A stretch of DNA of 64,000 nucleotides from Natronosporangium sp035305625. GTDB lineage: Bacteria > Actinomycetota > Actinomycetes > Mycobacteriales > Micromonosporaceae. Location of the stretch: assembly GCA_963809545.1 (NCBI GenBank), contig CAWEKD010000005.1, forward strand, positions 744,001-808,000. The letters run 5' to 3'. The notes under the pieces are model-generated. The model was given only the letters and a program-made list of their open reading frames with translations. It had not been told where the DNA came from and did not search any database. Both the position numbers and the translations under genes were made by a program. Positions within the stretch are counted from its first letter, which is position 1. Every line of letters begins with the position of its first letter. Positions 41,451 to 50,259 of the stretch are shown here, piece by piece.

Positions 41451-42830
41451 TCAGCTCCAGCCCAGCAGGGCGGCCGCCGGATCACTGATGATCGCGCCCA
41501 CGTCGGCCAAGAACTTCGAACCGAGCTCGCCATCGATGATCCGGTGGTCGAAGCTCAGCCCGAGCGTGGTGACCTGCCGCGGGACCACCTTGCCCTTGTG
41601 CACCCACGGCTGCTCGCGGATCGCCCCGACCGCGAGGATCGCCGCCTCTCCCGGGGGCAGGATCGGGGTGCCGGTGTCCACACCGAAGATCCCCACGTTG
41701 GTGATCGTGAACGTGCCGCCGGTCATGTCCGCCGGAGTGGTCTTCCCGGCCTTGGCGGTGCGTACCAGGTCGGTGATGGCTTCCGCCAGCTCCCGGGTGG
41801 TCAGCCGGCCCGCGTCCTTGATGTTCGGCACGATCAGGCCCCGCTCGGTAGCCGCGGCGATCCCGAGGTTGACGTACTCCTTGACCACGATCTCGCCGGT
41901 GGCTTCCTGCCAGGTCGAGTTGATCATCGGGTGCCGACGCAGGGCCAGCAGCACCGCCTTGGCGACCAGCAGCAGCGGCGTGACCCGGACCTCTTCCCAG
42001 CCCGGCAGCTTGCGCAGCCGCTTGAGCGCCCGCATGCCCCGGGTGACGTCCACGGTCAGGAACTCGGTCACGTGCGGGGCGGTGAACGCCGAGGCGACCA
42101 TGTTTTCGGCGGTCAGCTTCCGCACGCCCTTGATCGGGATCCGCTGCTCGCGGTCCGGACCGAACGCCGGCGCGGTCGACACCGACGGCGCCAGGCTCCG
42201 CTGGGCCACCGCCGCCTCCACGTCCGCCCGGGTGATCGACCCGGCCGGGCCGGTGCCGGTGACGGTGGCCAGATCCACCCCCAGGTCCCGCGCCAGCTTC
42301 CGTACCGGCGGCTTGGCCAACACCATCGCCCGGCTGGTCGGGGCCGGAGCGGTCGGTGCCGGCACCGGTGGGGTGGGGGCCGCCGCCGGGGCTGGGGCGG
42401 TCGGCGCCGGAGCCGGAGTGGACTTGCGCGGGCGACGCTTGGCCGTGGTGGTCCGGGGGCCGTAGCCCACCAGCACGGCGGTGCGTCCGGTCGCGGTGAC
42501 CTCACCGATCTTCCCTCCGGACGCCTCCGCCGGCGCGGCCGCCGGCTCAGCCGCCGACTCGGCCGCCGATTCGGCCGGCGCGGAGCCACCGCCGGTGTCG
42601 ATCGACACGATCGGCGTGCCGACCGCCACCGTGGTGCCCTCCGGGTGGAAGATCTTGACGACGGTGCCGGGCCACTTCGCGGGGATCTCGACCGCGGCCT
42701 TGGCGGTCTCGACCTCCACGATCGGCTGGTTCTGGGTGACCGTGTCACCCTCGGAGACCAGCCACTTGAGGATCTCACCCTCGGTCAGGCCCTCTCCGAG
42801 GTCGGGCAGGGGGAACTCGTGGATAGCCAT
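41451..42830 (-). CDS. 2-oxoacid dehydrogenase E2 (dihydrolipoyl acyltransferase)
   Basis: 459 residues from ATG 42830. An N-terminal lipoyl domain has Lys44 in ETAKAAVE. An Ala/Pro-rich hinge follows (about 80-165), then the peripheral subunit-binding domain (PPVRKLARDLGVDL near 175) and the catalytic domain ending in SFDHRIIDGELGSKF near 425 with the active-site His and Asp. A single lipoyl domain and E1-alpha/E1-beta neighbours point to the branched-chain 2-oxoacid complex; a pyruvate complex is possible. Start is 3 bases after the E1-beta stop. Confidence 0.92.
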   Translation of the reverse strand: MAIHEFPLPDLGEGLTEGEILKWLVSEGDTVTQNQPIVEVETAKAAVEIPAKWPGTVVKIFHPEGTTVAVGTPIVSIDTGGGSAPAESAAESAAEPAAAPAEASGGKIGEVTATGRTAVLVGYGPRTTTAKRRPRKSTPAPAPTAPAPAAAPTPPVPAPTAPAPTSRAMVLAKPPVRKLARDLGVDLATVTGTGPAGSITRADVEAAVAQRSLAPSVSTAPAFGPDREQRIPIKGVRKLTAENMVASAFTAPHVTEFLTVDVTRGMRALKRLRKLPGWEEVRVTPLLLVAKAVLLALRRHPMINSTWQEATGEIVVKEYVNLGIAAATERGLIVPNIKDAGRLTTRELAEAITDLVRTAKAGKTTPADMTGGTFTITNVGIFGVDTGTPILPPGEAAILAVGAIREQPWVHKGKVVPRQVTTLGLSFDHRIIDGELGSKFLADVGAIISDPAAALLGWS

Positions 42831-42833
42831 GCG

Positions 42834-43823
42834 TCACCACCCGAAGCTTCGGTCGACCGCGTCCAGCACTCGGTCCAGGTCCGGCAGGTACTCCTCCTCC
42901 AGCCGGGCCGGTGGGTACGGGGTGTCGTAGCCACCCACCCGCAGCACCGGCGCCTCCAGGGAGTAGAAGCACTCCTCGGTCACCCGGGCGGCGATCTCGG
43001 CACCCAGCCCCAGCGTCACCGGGGCCTCGTGCACCACCACGCACCGGCCGGTGCGCCGCACCGACTCGAACACGGGGTCGAGGTCCAGCGGGGACAGAGT
43101 GCGCAGGTCGATGACCTCCAGGTCCCGCCCCTCCTCCTCGGCCGCGGTGGCGGCGTCCAGCGCGACCCGGACCATCGGCCCGTAGGCGATCACCGTGCAG
43201 TCGCGTCCGGGCCGAGCGATCCGACTGGCGTGCAGCGGCGCCACCGTGTCCAGCGACGCGTCCAGATCCACGTCGCCCTTCTCCCAGTAACGGCGCTTCG
43301 GCTCCAGGAAGATGATCGGGTCGTCGGAGGCGATCGCCTGCTGGATCATCCAGTACGCGTCGGACGGGTTGGCGCAGGCCACCACCTTCAGCCCGGCGGT
43401 GTGGACGAAGTAGCCCTCCGGCGACTCCGAGTGGTGCTCCACCGCGCCGATACCGCCACCGAACGGGATCCGGATCACGATCGGCAGCCGGACCTTGCCC
43501 TGCGAGCGGTAGTACATCTTCGCTACCTGGCTGACGATCTGGTCGTACGCCGGGTAGACGAACCCGTCGAACTGGATCTCGCAGACCGGGCGGTAGCCCC
43601 GGATCGCCAGCCCCACCGCGGTGCCGATGATCCCGGACTCGGCCAACGGGGTGTCCATCACCCGGTCCTCACCGAAGTCCTTCTGCAGACCGTCGGTGAT
43701 CCGGAACACTCCGCCCAGCTTGCCGACGTCCTCGCCCATGATCAGGACCTTGGGGTCGGCCTCCATGGCCTTGCGGAGACCGGCGTTGAGCGCCTTGCCG
43801 ATGGTCAGGTTCTCCACAGCCAT
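42834..43823 (-). CDS. 2-oxoacid dehydrogenase E1 beta subunit
   Basis: 329 residues from ATG 43823, sharing one base with the E1-alpha stop. Transketolase-like beta subunit: VLIMGEDVGKLGGVFRIT near 33, PLAESGIIGTAVG near 65, and the FDGFVYPAYDQIVSQ segment contacting ThDP. With E1-alpha it decarboxylates branched 2-oxoacids from Val, Leu and Ile, giving acyl-CoA starters for branched fatty acids. Longer upstream readings are not supported by a start signal. Confidence 0.93.
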   Translation of the reverse strand: MAVENLTIGKALNAGLRKAMEADPKVLIMGEDVGKLGGVFRITDGLQKDFGEDRVMDTPLAESGIIGTAVGLAIRGYRPVCEIQFDGFVYPAYDQIVSQVAKMYYRSQGKVRLPIVIRIPFGGGIGAVEHHSESPEGYFVHTAGLKVVACANPSDAYWMIQQAIASDDPIIFLEPKRRYWEKGDVDLDASLDTVAPLHASRIARPGRDCTVIAYGPMVRVALDAATAAEEEGRDLEVIDLRTLSPLDLDPVFESVRRTGRCVVVHEAPVTLGLGAEIAARVTEECFYSLEAPVLRVGGYDTPYPPARLEEEYLPDLDRVLDAVDRSFGW

Positions 43824-45036
43824 CAGTGCGCACCCCCCTCGAACGACGCGGCGTAGGCGAGGAACTGCTCCCGCTGACGGTCCAGTTCCGGCGAGCCGTG
43901 CGGGTAGACGTGGTCGAACATCTTCTCGGGCGGCGGATCCGGCATCGCCAACACCCGCTCCCGCAGCTGGCTCGCGGCGGCCTGCGCCTCCTCGTCCACC
44001 TGCGCGAAGAAGTCGTCGTCGGCGAGCTTCTGGTTGGTCAGGAAGGTGCGCAGCCGCATGATCGGGTCCCGCGCCTGCCACTCCTCCAGCTCGCTCGGCA
44101 GGCGGTAGCGGGTCGGGTCGTCAGAGGTGGTGTGCGCCCCCATCCGGTAGGTGTAGGCCTCGATGAAGGTCGGGCCCTCTGCCCGCGACGGGCCCGGTCC
44201 AGCGCGTGCCGGGTCACCGCCCAGGTCGCCAGGACGTCGTTACCGTCCACCCGGATCCCCGGGAAGCCGAACCCGGAGGCCCGGTGGAACAACGGCACCC
44301 GGGTCTGCCGCTCGATCGGCTCGGAGATCGCGTACTGGTTGTTCTGGCAGAAGAACACGATCGGTGCCTGGTAGACGCTGGCCCAGACGAACGACTCGTT
44401 CACGTCGCCCTGGCTGGTGGCGCCGTCACCGAAGTACGCGATCACGGCTTCGCCGTCATCGCCGCCGACCTTGCCGTCCTTGTTGATGCCCATCGCGTAA
44501 CCGGTCGCGTGCAGGGTCTGCGCGCCGATCACGATCGTGTACATGTGGAACTTGTACTTGTTGGAGTCCCACGCGCCCTGGTCCACGCCCCGGAACAGCC
44601 CTAGCGGCATGATCGGGTCGATGCCCCGGCAGTAGAGCACTCCATGTTCCCGGTAGGTGGGGAAAGCCATGTCCTGCGGCCGTAGCGCCCGACCGGATCC
44701 GACCTGGGCCGCCTCCTGGCCCCGCAGACTGGCCCAGATCCCGAGCTCTCCCTGCCGCTGCAGCGCCTCGGCCTCGGAGTCCAGCTTGCGGATCACCACC
44801 ATGTCGCGGTAGAAGCCGCGGTACTCCTCGTCGGTGAACTCGACGGTGTACTCAGTGCCGTGCGTGTCCCGAGCCGAGTCCCGTCGTTCTCCTTCGGGAG
44901 TGAGTAGTTGCACCATGTCCGGCGAGCCGTCCAGGGTGGCGGGCTGGCCCCGCTTGGAACGGTGCCGGTTCGAGCTGCGGGTGGCCTTACCCGCCCCCGC
45001 TCCGCTCGTCTGACCGGCTGCGCCTTTGTCGCCCAT
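43823..45036 (-). pseudogene. 2-oxoacid dehydrogenase E1 alpha subunit, frameshifted as read
   Basis: From ATG 45036 the protein reads normally through DMVVIRKLDSEAEALQRQGE and the ThDP motif (YFGDGATSQGDVNES to FFCQNNQYAIS), then GNDVLATWAVTRHALDRARRG. Near 44185 the frame is lost. The expected continuation, EGPTFIEAYTYRMGAHTTSDDP, runs one phase away to the TGA at 43823-43825 that overlaps the E1-beta start. The full product would be about 403 residues. One indel near 44180-44190 explains it; either the gene is broken or the base call is wrong. E1-beta and E2 are intact, which favours an assembly error. Confidence 0.75.
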
Positions 45037-45324
45037 CCGTGTCATCTCCTGTCGTCTCAGCGCTGCCGCGGGGGTGTCCTGCGTCGCGCTCCTGCCCTGC
45101 ACCCGTCACTTCCTGGTAAGGAAGCGACGGGTGGTGTCATTGGGGTCCATCCTGGCAGAGACGCGGCTCACGTTCTACCAGCGGTTTGGGGGATCCGCGG
45201 CCCGATGCCCGGGGGCTCGCCACGAGCCTGCGGGGTCGGGTATGCTTCGAGGGCCTCTGGCGGGCCGGAGGAGGGGGACGGCAAGTTCGTTCGCGTCACC
45301 GGTTGTGCGATGATGGCAACGGCC

Positions 45325-45397
45325 GCCCCCATCGTCTAGCGGCCTAGGACGCCGCCCTTTCAAGGCGGTAACACGGGTTCGAATCCCGTTGGGGGCA
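45325..45397 (+). tRNA. tRNA-Glu (anticodon TTC)
   Basis: The acceptor stem GCCCCCA pairs with TGGGGGC. The anticodon arm CCGCC-CTTTCAA-GGCGG gives TTC. T arm CGGGTTCGAATCCCG. No encoded CCA. First of three tRNAs in a row. Confidence 0.95.
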
Positions 45398-45440
45398 CGA
45401 TTCGGTACCGGGTAGGCTTACCCCGGTACCGAAGCGATGA

Positions 45441-45515
45441 GGTCCTGTGGAGCAGCTTGGAGTGCTCGCCGCCCTGTCAAGGCGGAGGTCGCGGGTTCAA
45501 ATCCCGTCAGGACCG
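45441..45515 (+). tRNA. tRNA-Asp (anticodon GTC)
   Basis: GGTCCTG pairs with CAGGACC. The anticodon arm CCGCC-CTGTCAA-GGCGG gives GTC. T arm GCGGGTTCAAATCCCGT. CCA is not encoded. Confidence 0.95.
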
Positions 45516-45520
45516 CACCG

Positions 45521-45597
45521 GGCCAGGTAGCTCAGTTGGTACGAGCGTCCGCCTGAAAAGCGGAAGGTCGCCGGTTCGACCCCGGCCCTGGCCACCA
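45521..45597 (+). tRNA. tRNA-Phe (anticodon GAA)
   Basis: GGCCAGG pairs with CCTGGCC. The anticodon arm TCCGC-CTGAAAA-GCGGA gives GAA. CCA is encoded at 45595-45597. It starts five bases after tRNA-Asp, so the two are processed from one transcript. Confidence 0.95.
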
Positions 45598-45960
45598 GCG
45601 AAAATAGCCCCCCGTAGATGTCTCCCCGCAGGGTCATGGGGGCAGTCTGGGGACAGACTCCCGCCTCACCCGTATCACTGGTTACAGATCTGCCTATTTT
45701 TCTGCCTATAGCCAGCATCGAGAAGCGTGGGGAGTTTTCCTACCGAACAGCGTGTGGGCGTAATCTCCCCGTCGTACGGGCGGGACGAGTCATCCACCGC
45801 CTGACCAACGGCCACCGCGGAGATGCGCGGTCGCGATGACCCGCGACAGAAGCCGGGACTTGCCTGCCAATCGGCGTCAACCGCGCGATGATGGATAGGG
45901 TTTCACGTTTAGTCACCGAATGGTGGCGTGCCGTGAGACACCGCGACGGGGGGAGGCATC
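45598..45960 (+). other. 363-base stretch without a gene after the tRNA cluster
   Basis: No supported coding region. A minus-strand open frame here overlaps tRNA-Phe and is a known type of false protein. The middle (about 45670-45720) is more AT-rich. No integrase, direct repeat of the tRNA end or attachment site was found. The last part carries the STAS gene's ribosome site. Confidence 0.6.
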
Positions 45961-46290
45961 ATGCATGCGGTGCTCGAGGAGCATGAGCCAGGCCAGTTCG
46001 TGGTGAAGCTGCACGGTGAGCTGGACATGGCCACCGAGCCGGTGCTCACCGACATGGTGCAGGAGGTGCTGTCCCGGGAAGGGGTTGGCAAGCTGGAGGT
46101 CGACCTGTCCGGGCTGCAGTTCCTGGACTCGACCGGGGTCCGGGCGCTGCTGCAGATTCGTCGGGCCACCGAAGACCGTGGGGTGACGCTGGAGGTCACC
46201 CGCCCCCGGGACCAGGTGGCCGAGGTGCTCCGGGTGGCCGCGGTCGACCGCCTGCTGGGCGTACCCGCCTCCCGCGAACCGCACGCCTAG
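45961..46290 (+). CDS. Anti-sigma factor antagonist (STAS domain)
   Basis: 109 residues from ATG 45961 (GGGGGAGGC upstream). SpoIIAA/RsbV-like fold: GELDMATEPVL near 19-29 and the phosphorylatable Ser57 in LDSTGVRALL. When dephosphorylated such proteins bind an anti-sigma kinase and free a sigma factor. No kinase gene is adjacent. A PP2C phosphatase of the matching type is encoded at 22.6 kb, but a link is only a guess. Confidence 0.92.
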   Translation: MHAVLEEHEPGQFVVKLHGELDMATEPVLTDMVQEVLSREGVGKLEVDLSGLQFLDSTGVRALLQIRRATEDRGVTLEVTRPRDQVAEVLRVAAVDRLLGVPASREPHA

Positions 46291-46371
46291 CGACCGCCCG
46301 GCCCATGGTCTGGGAGGAAATCTCCAGGTACGGCCGGTTTGTCGGGCGAGCTGCCGGGTAGCACAGGGCCC

Positions 46372-46986
46372 ATGGGCATGATTGGACGGGCGCTCGGATC
46401 GGTCGAATCCTTCCGACCGATCGACCGGATCGGCGGGCCGTTGCAGCGGTGGCTGCGCCGACGGTTGCCAGACAACCGGATAGTCAACTGGGTACGGGGT
46501 TCAGCGATCGGCCATCCGCTGCACCCGGTGCTGGTCCAGGCACCGATCGGGGCCTGGCTGTCATCCGCGGTTCTCGACGCGGTTCCCGGGCAGCACGCCG
46601 CCGCTCGCCGCCTGGTGCTGACAGGGATCATCAGCGCCATACCGGCGGCGCTGGTGGGGGTGGTGGACGTGCGGGACCTGGAGACCCGGCAGCGACGGGT
46701 CGCCGGGGTCCACGCGGTCAGCAACGTCACGGCGCTGAGCTGCTACTTCACCTCGTACCTGTTGCGGCGGAACGGCCAAATCGATATCGCTAAGCGTTGG
46801 AGCCTGCTGGGCCTGACCGCGGTCAGCATCGGCGGCCTGCTCGGCGGCCACATGGCCTACGCGCAGGGAGCCGGGGTCGGGCGGTGGCAGCCGGAGCTGC
46901 GGCAGCGCGTCATGGCCGAGACTCCCGCCACCCCGACGATGGCGGAGGAGACAGCGAGGGAACCGTGGCCCGTAAGCAGTCGGTAG
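46372..46986 (+). CDS. DUF2231 membrane protein
   Basis: 204 residues from ATG 46372. The GHPLHPVLVQAPIGAW segment near 47-62 is the hallmark of DUF2231. Three to four membrane spans follow (about 55-75, 82-100, 113-130, 145-165), then a hydrophilic tail. Function of the family is unknown. Its 3' end overlaps the rpsD start by 22 bases in another frame. Confidence 0.85.
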   Translation: MGMIGRALGSVESFRPIDRIGGPLQRWLRRRLPDNRIVNWVRGSAIGHPLHPVLVQAPIGAWLSSAVLDAVPGQHAAARRLVLTGIISAIPAALVGVVDVRDLETRQRRVAGVHAVSNVTALSCYFTSYLLRRNGQIDIAKRWSLLGLTAVSIGGLLGGHMAYAQGAGVGRWQPELRQRVMAETPATPTMAEETAREPWPVSSR

Positions 46987-47576
46987 TAAAGCTGAGCCGG
47001 GCACTGGGCATTCCGCTGTCCCCCAAAGCCGCCCGGATCATGGAGAACCGCCCGTACCGGCCCGGCCAGCACGGCCGGGCCCGGGTGCGGATGAGCGACT
47101 ACAAGGTCCGGCTGCTGGAGAAGCAGCGGCTACGGGCGCAGTACGCGATCGGTGAGCGGCAGTTGCGGCGGGCGGTGGTCCGGGCGTTCCGTCGCCCGGA
47201 ACCGACCGGGCAGGCGCTGCTGGCCGATCTGGAGCGGCGGCTGGACGCGGTGGTGCTGCGGGCCGGATTCGCCCGCTCCATCTGGCAGGCCCGGCAGTCG
47301 GTCAGCCACGGCCACATCCGGGTGGATGGGCAGAAGGTCGACATCCCCTCCTACCGGGTGCGCCCCGGCCAGGTGGTGGAGGTGGCGGAGCAGAAGCGCG
47401 ACCTGCTGCCGTATCAGGCGGCGCGGGCGGGGGAGTACGCCACCAGCTCCCCGCCCTACCTGGAAGTCGACCGGGAGAACCTGCGGGCGCGACTGCTGCG
47501 AACGCCGGAGCGGTCAGAGATCCCGGTGATCTGCGACGAGAGCCTGGTGGTGGAGTTCTACTCCCGATCCGTGTGA
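46965..47576 (+). CDS. rpsD: Ribosomal protein S4 (zinc-motif-free paralogue type)
   Basis: 203 residues from GTG 46965 with GCGAGGGA upstream. S4 features: RPYRPGQHGRARVRMSDYKVRLLEKQRLRAQY near the start and the S4 RNA-binding domain RLDAVVLRAGFARSIWQARQSVSHGHIRVDG at about 88-118. The N-terminal Cys cluster of zinc-binding S4 proteins is missing. The gene lies alone, not with rpsM-rpsK-rpoA, so it may be a second S4. Some actinobacteria keep zinc-free ribosomal paralogues for zinc starvation; no Zur box was found upstream. Confidence 0.9.
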   Translation: MARKQSVVKLSRALGIPLSPKAARIMENRPYRPGQHGRARVRMSDYKVRLLEKQRLRAQYAIGERQLRRAVVRAFRRPEPTGQALLADLERRLDAVVLRAGFARSIWQARQSVSHGHIRVDGQKVDIPSYRVRPGQVVEVAEQKRDLLPYQAARAGEYATSSPPYLEVDRENLRARLLRTPERSEIPVICDESLVVEFYSRSV

Positions 47577-47592
47577 GTGGAGGTGGCGCCCG

Positions 47593-48837
47593 ATGCGGGC
47601 TGTCCGGTGGCACGGCAAACGGGACGTACGGGTGGACACGGTCCCGGACCCGGTGATCCAGCATCCTGAGGACGCGCTCATTCGGGTCACCAGTAGCGGT
47701 ATCTGCGGCTCCGACCTGCACCTGTACGAGGTGTTGACCCCTTTCATGTCCGAAGGGGACATCCTCGGGCATGAGGTGATGGGGATCGTCGAGGAGGTCG
47801 GCCCCGCGGCGCGGGAGCACATCCGTCCCGGCGATCGGGTGGTGATCCCGTTCAACATCTCCTGCGGGCGGTGTTGGATGTGCCAGCGACAGCAGTACGC
47901 CCAGTGTGAGACCACCCAGAACCGGCAGCAGGGCAAAGGTGGAGCGCTGTTCGGCTACACCGAGCTGTACGGGCACGTGGACGGCGGACAGGCGGAGTAT
48001 CTGCGGGTACCGCAGGCCCACTTCGGTCCGATCAAGGTGCCGGAGGGGCCGCCCGACGACCGGTTCGTCTACCTGTCGGACATCCTGCCCACCGCCTGGC
48101 AGGCCGTGGTGTTCGCGGACATCCCCGAGCGGGGCTCGCTGGCGGTGTTCGGACTGGGGCCGGTGGGGCAGTTCTGTGTCCGGGTGGCGCGACAACTGGG
48201 CGCCGAGCGGGTGTTCGGGATCGACCGGGTTCCGGAGCGGCTGGCGATGGCGCGCCGGGCCGGGGCGGACACCATCGATGCGAACGAGGTGGACGACGTG
48301 CCCGCGCTGCTGCGGGAGTACACCGATGGGCGCGGGCCGGACAGCGTGATCGACGCGGTCGGGATGGAAGCGCACGGGGGGCAGATCGCCCGGGTCGGTC
48401 AGGAGGTCGCCTCCCGACTGCCCGACCGCCTCGCCAAGCCGGCCGCAGAAAGGTTCGGGGTGGACCGGCTGACCGTACTGCTCGACTGCATCGAGGCGGT
48501 CCGCCGCGGCGGCACCGTCTCCATCACCGGGGTGTACGGGGGAGCCCTCGACCCGCTGCCGATGGTGGAGATGTTCGACAAGGGGATCACCCTGCGGATG
48601 GGGCAGTGCCACGTCCGGCGGTGGGTCGATGACATTCTGCCGTTGCTGCGGCACGACACCGACCCGTTGGGCACCTCGGACCTGGCCAGTCACTACTTGC
48701 CGCTGGAGCTCGCCCCGGAAGGGTATGAGCTGTTTCAGAAGAAACAGGACGGTTGCACCAAGGTGTTGCTCCAACCCGGTCGGGCCACCGCCGAGGTCTA
48801 CCCCGGGGGTCGGTTCGCCACCAGCGCGGGGGCGTGA
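47593..48837 (+). CDS. Zinc-dependent alcohol dehydrogenase, formaldehyde-dehydrogenase-like
   Basis: 414 residues from ATG 47593 (GGAGGTGG upstream). MDR family with catalytic zinc ligands in GICGSDLH (37-44) and GHEVMG (59-64). A structural zinc loop has CGRCWMCQRQQYAQC at 91-105. The NAD motif is GLGPVGQFCV near 192. The long insert and length resemble the glutathione-independent formaldehyde dehydrogenase group. The substrate cannot be fixed from sequence. It is 16 bases after rpsD and may share its transcript. Confidence 0.88.
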   Translation: MRAVRWHGKRDVRVDTVPDPVIQHPEDALIRVTSSGICGSDLHLYEVLTPFMSEGDILGHEVMGIVEEVGPAAREHIRPGDRVVIPFNISCGRCWMCQRQQYAQCETTQNRQQGKGGALFGYTELYGHVDGGQAEYLRVPQAHFGPIKVPEGPPDDRFVYLSDILPTAWQAVVFADIPERGSLAVFGLGPVGQFCVRVARQLGAERVFGIDRVPERLAMARRAGADTIDANEVDDVPALLREYTDGRGPDSVIDAVGMEAHGGQIARVGQEVASRLPDRLAKPAAERFGVDRLTVLLDCIEAVRRGGTVSITGVYGGALDPLPMVEMFDKGITLRMGQCHVRRWVDDILPLLRHDTDPLGTSDLASHYLPLELAPEGYELFQKKQDGCTKVLLQPGRATAEVYPGGRFATSAGA

Positions 48838-48971
48838 CCCGGCGGCGTGGGAGTGCCCGGCGGGGCATGGCCGCGATGCCACCGACCACGCCCCCGTCCC
48901 GCCCGGCATCAGGAATGCGCGTAGTGAGCCCGAGGCGTCGCCGCGGCACGCATATATATCATGGCCTGGAA

Positions 48972-49026
48972 TAGTCTGACTGGGCTCATGAACAACCATC
49001 GTTATTGTTATTTTGCGATGCGTTGA
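48972..49026 (+). promoter_or_regulatory. -10 element and candidate 12-codon leader peptide ahead of the efflux gene
   Basis: TAGTCT at 48972-48977 places the transcription start near 48984. A tiny open frame, ATG 48988 to TGA 49024-49026, encodes MNNHRYCYFAMR. It ends 20 bases before the TTG start of the MFS gene, whose ribosome site CGGGAG is at 49031-49036. The layout resembles leader peptides that control resistance genes by ribosome stalling. Confidence 0.4.
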
Positions 49027-49046
49027 ACTGCGGGAGCGGCATCGCC

Positions 49047-50195
49047 TTGGATAAGCGCGTGTATCTGCTGACGGCAATTTCTTTTGTCGTTGGCGTGGTC
49101 GAATTGATCATTGGCGGGATTCTCGACCTGGTGGCGCGGGATCTGGGGGTGAGCGTCGGGCGGGCGGGGCTGCTGATCACGGGCTTTGCGCTCGTATTCG
49201 GGATCAGCGGACCAGTATTGCTGTTCCTGACAGGAAAATTTGACCGGAAGCGCGTGACGCTGGCCGCTCTATTCGTCTTTGCGATAGGGAAGTTCGTAGC
49301 AATTTTGAGCAACACGTACGGCGTGTTGTTGCTGTCCCGAGTGATCTCTGCGGCGAGTGGCGCATTGCTCACCGTGCTGTGTCTGACACTGGCCGCCCGG
49401 ATCGCTGCACCGGAGTATCGTGGCCGCGCCATCGGGCTGGTCGTCATGGGCATCAGCGGCGCGGTCGTCCTCGGCGTGCCGATCGGGGTAAGCATGGGGC
49501 ACGCGTACGGCTGGCGCAGTCCGTTCATTCTCGTCGTCGTATTGACGATCGCGCTCATGGTGAGTGTGGCGGCGTTCTTCGGCAAGGTCCCCACCGATCC
49601 GCCCGTATCTCTGACGAAGCAGCTGCAGGCTCTGCGGGGCAGACGAGTGTTGGCCGCCCATCTGACGACGTTCTCCTTCTTGGCGGGCCACTTTACCTTG
49701 TATGGGTATCTCACCCCGTTTGCCATCCTGGTCATGGGGTTCGGCGGTGCGGCGATCACCGCGGTCTATTTCGTGTACGGCGCCGCGGCCGTGACCGGTG
49801 GTGGACTCGCAGGGATCTCGGCCGACAAGTTCGGCCCCAGGCGCACGCTGCTGACCGCGATCGTACTTTTAGGGGCCTGCCTGCTGATTATTCCACATAC
49901 GTCAGTGGCGCCGATGCTCTTCTGGGCCGTACTGGTCGTCTGGGGCGTATTGAGTTGGTCGATTACGCCACCGATCCAAAGTCACCTCGTGCAGCTGGCG
50001 CCGGAGACGGCCGGTATCCAACAAAGTTTGAACAACGCCGCTCTGCATCTAGGTATTGCCCTCGGTACGCTGGTCGGCAGTGTGGTCATCGACCGCTTCT
50101 CGGTCGAGAAAAATGCCCTGGTCGGCACCGGCTTTGTGATCATTGCCCTAGGGGCCGCGCTGGTGTCCCTGCCGCGGCAGCGCACCGCGGTGTAG
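49047..50195 (+). CDS. MFS drug-efflux-type transporter (DHA1 family)
   Basis: 382 residues from TTG 49047, chosen for the upstream CGGGAG; an earlier in-frame TTG at 49005 is possible. Twelve membrane spans. Motifs include the DHA1-like LDLVARDLGVSVGRAGLLIT near 25, GKFDRKRV near 65 as loop 2-3, and GISGAVVLGVPIG in span 5 (motif C type). It probably exports small amphipathic compounds. Codon use contains many A/T third bases, unlike the neighbours, and the upstream region is AT-rich, suggesting recent acquisition. Confidence 0.85.
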   Translation: MDKRVYLLTAISFVVGVVELIIGGILDLVARDLGVSVGRAGLLITGFALVFGISGPVLLFLTGKFDRKRVTLAALFVFAIGKFVAILSNTYGVLLLSRVISAASGALLTVLCLTLAARIAAPEYRGRAIGLVVMGISGAVVLGVPIGVSMGHAYGWRSPFILVVVLTIALMVSVAAFFGKVPTDPPVSLTKQLQALRGRRVLAAHLTTFSFLAGHFTLYGYLTPFAILVMGFGGAAITAVYFVYGAAAVTGGGLAGISADKFGPRRTLLTAIVLLGACLLIIPHTSVAPMLFWAVLVVWGVLSWSITPPIQSHLVQLAPETAGIQQSLNNAALHLGIALGTLVGSVVIDRFSVEKNALVGTGFVIIALGAALVSLPRQRTAV

Positions 50196-50259
50196 CGGTT
50201 GGCGATCGCACCCGGCTCCGGGCGACCGGAGGCTCAGCCGCCCTGCCGGCGCGCCCGGT

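Noticed and set aside
45497..45718. Minus-strand open frame (73 codons) over tRNA-Phe
   Set aside because: Its middle, ARAGVEPATFRFSG, is the reverse-strand translation of the tRNA region, a well-known false protein in databases.
45598..45960. Integrated element or attachment site next to the tRNA cluster
   Set aside because: No integrase, no repeated tRNA end and no foreign gene block were found.
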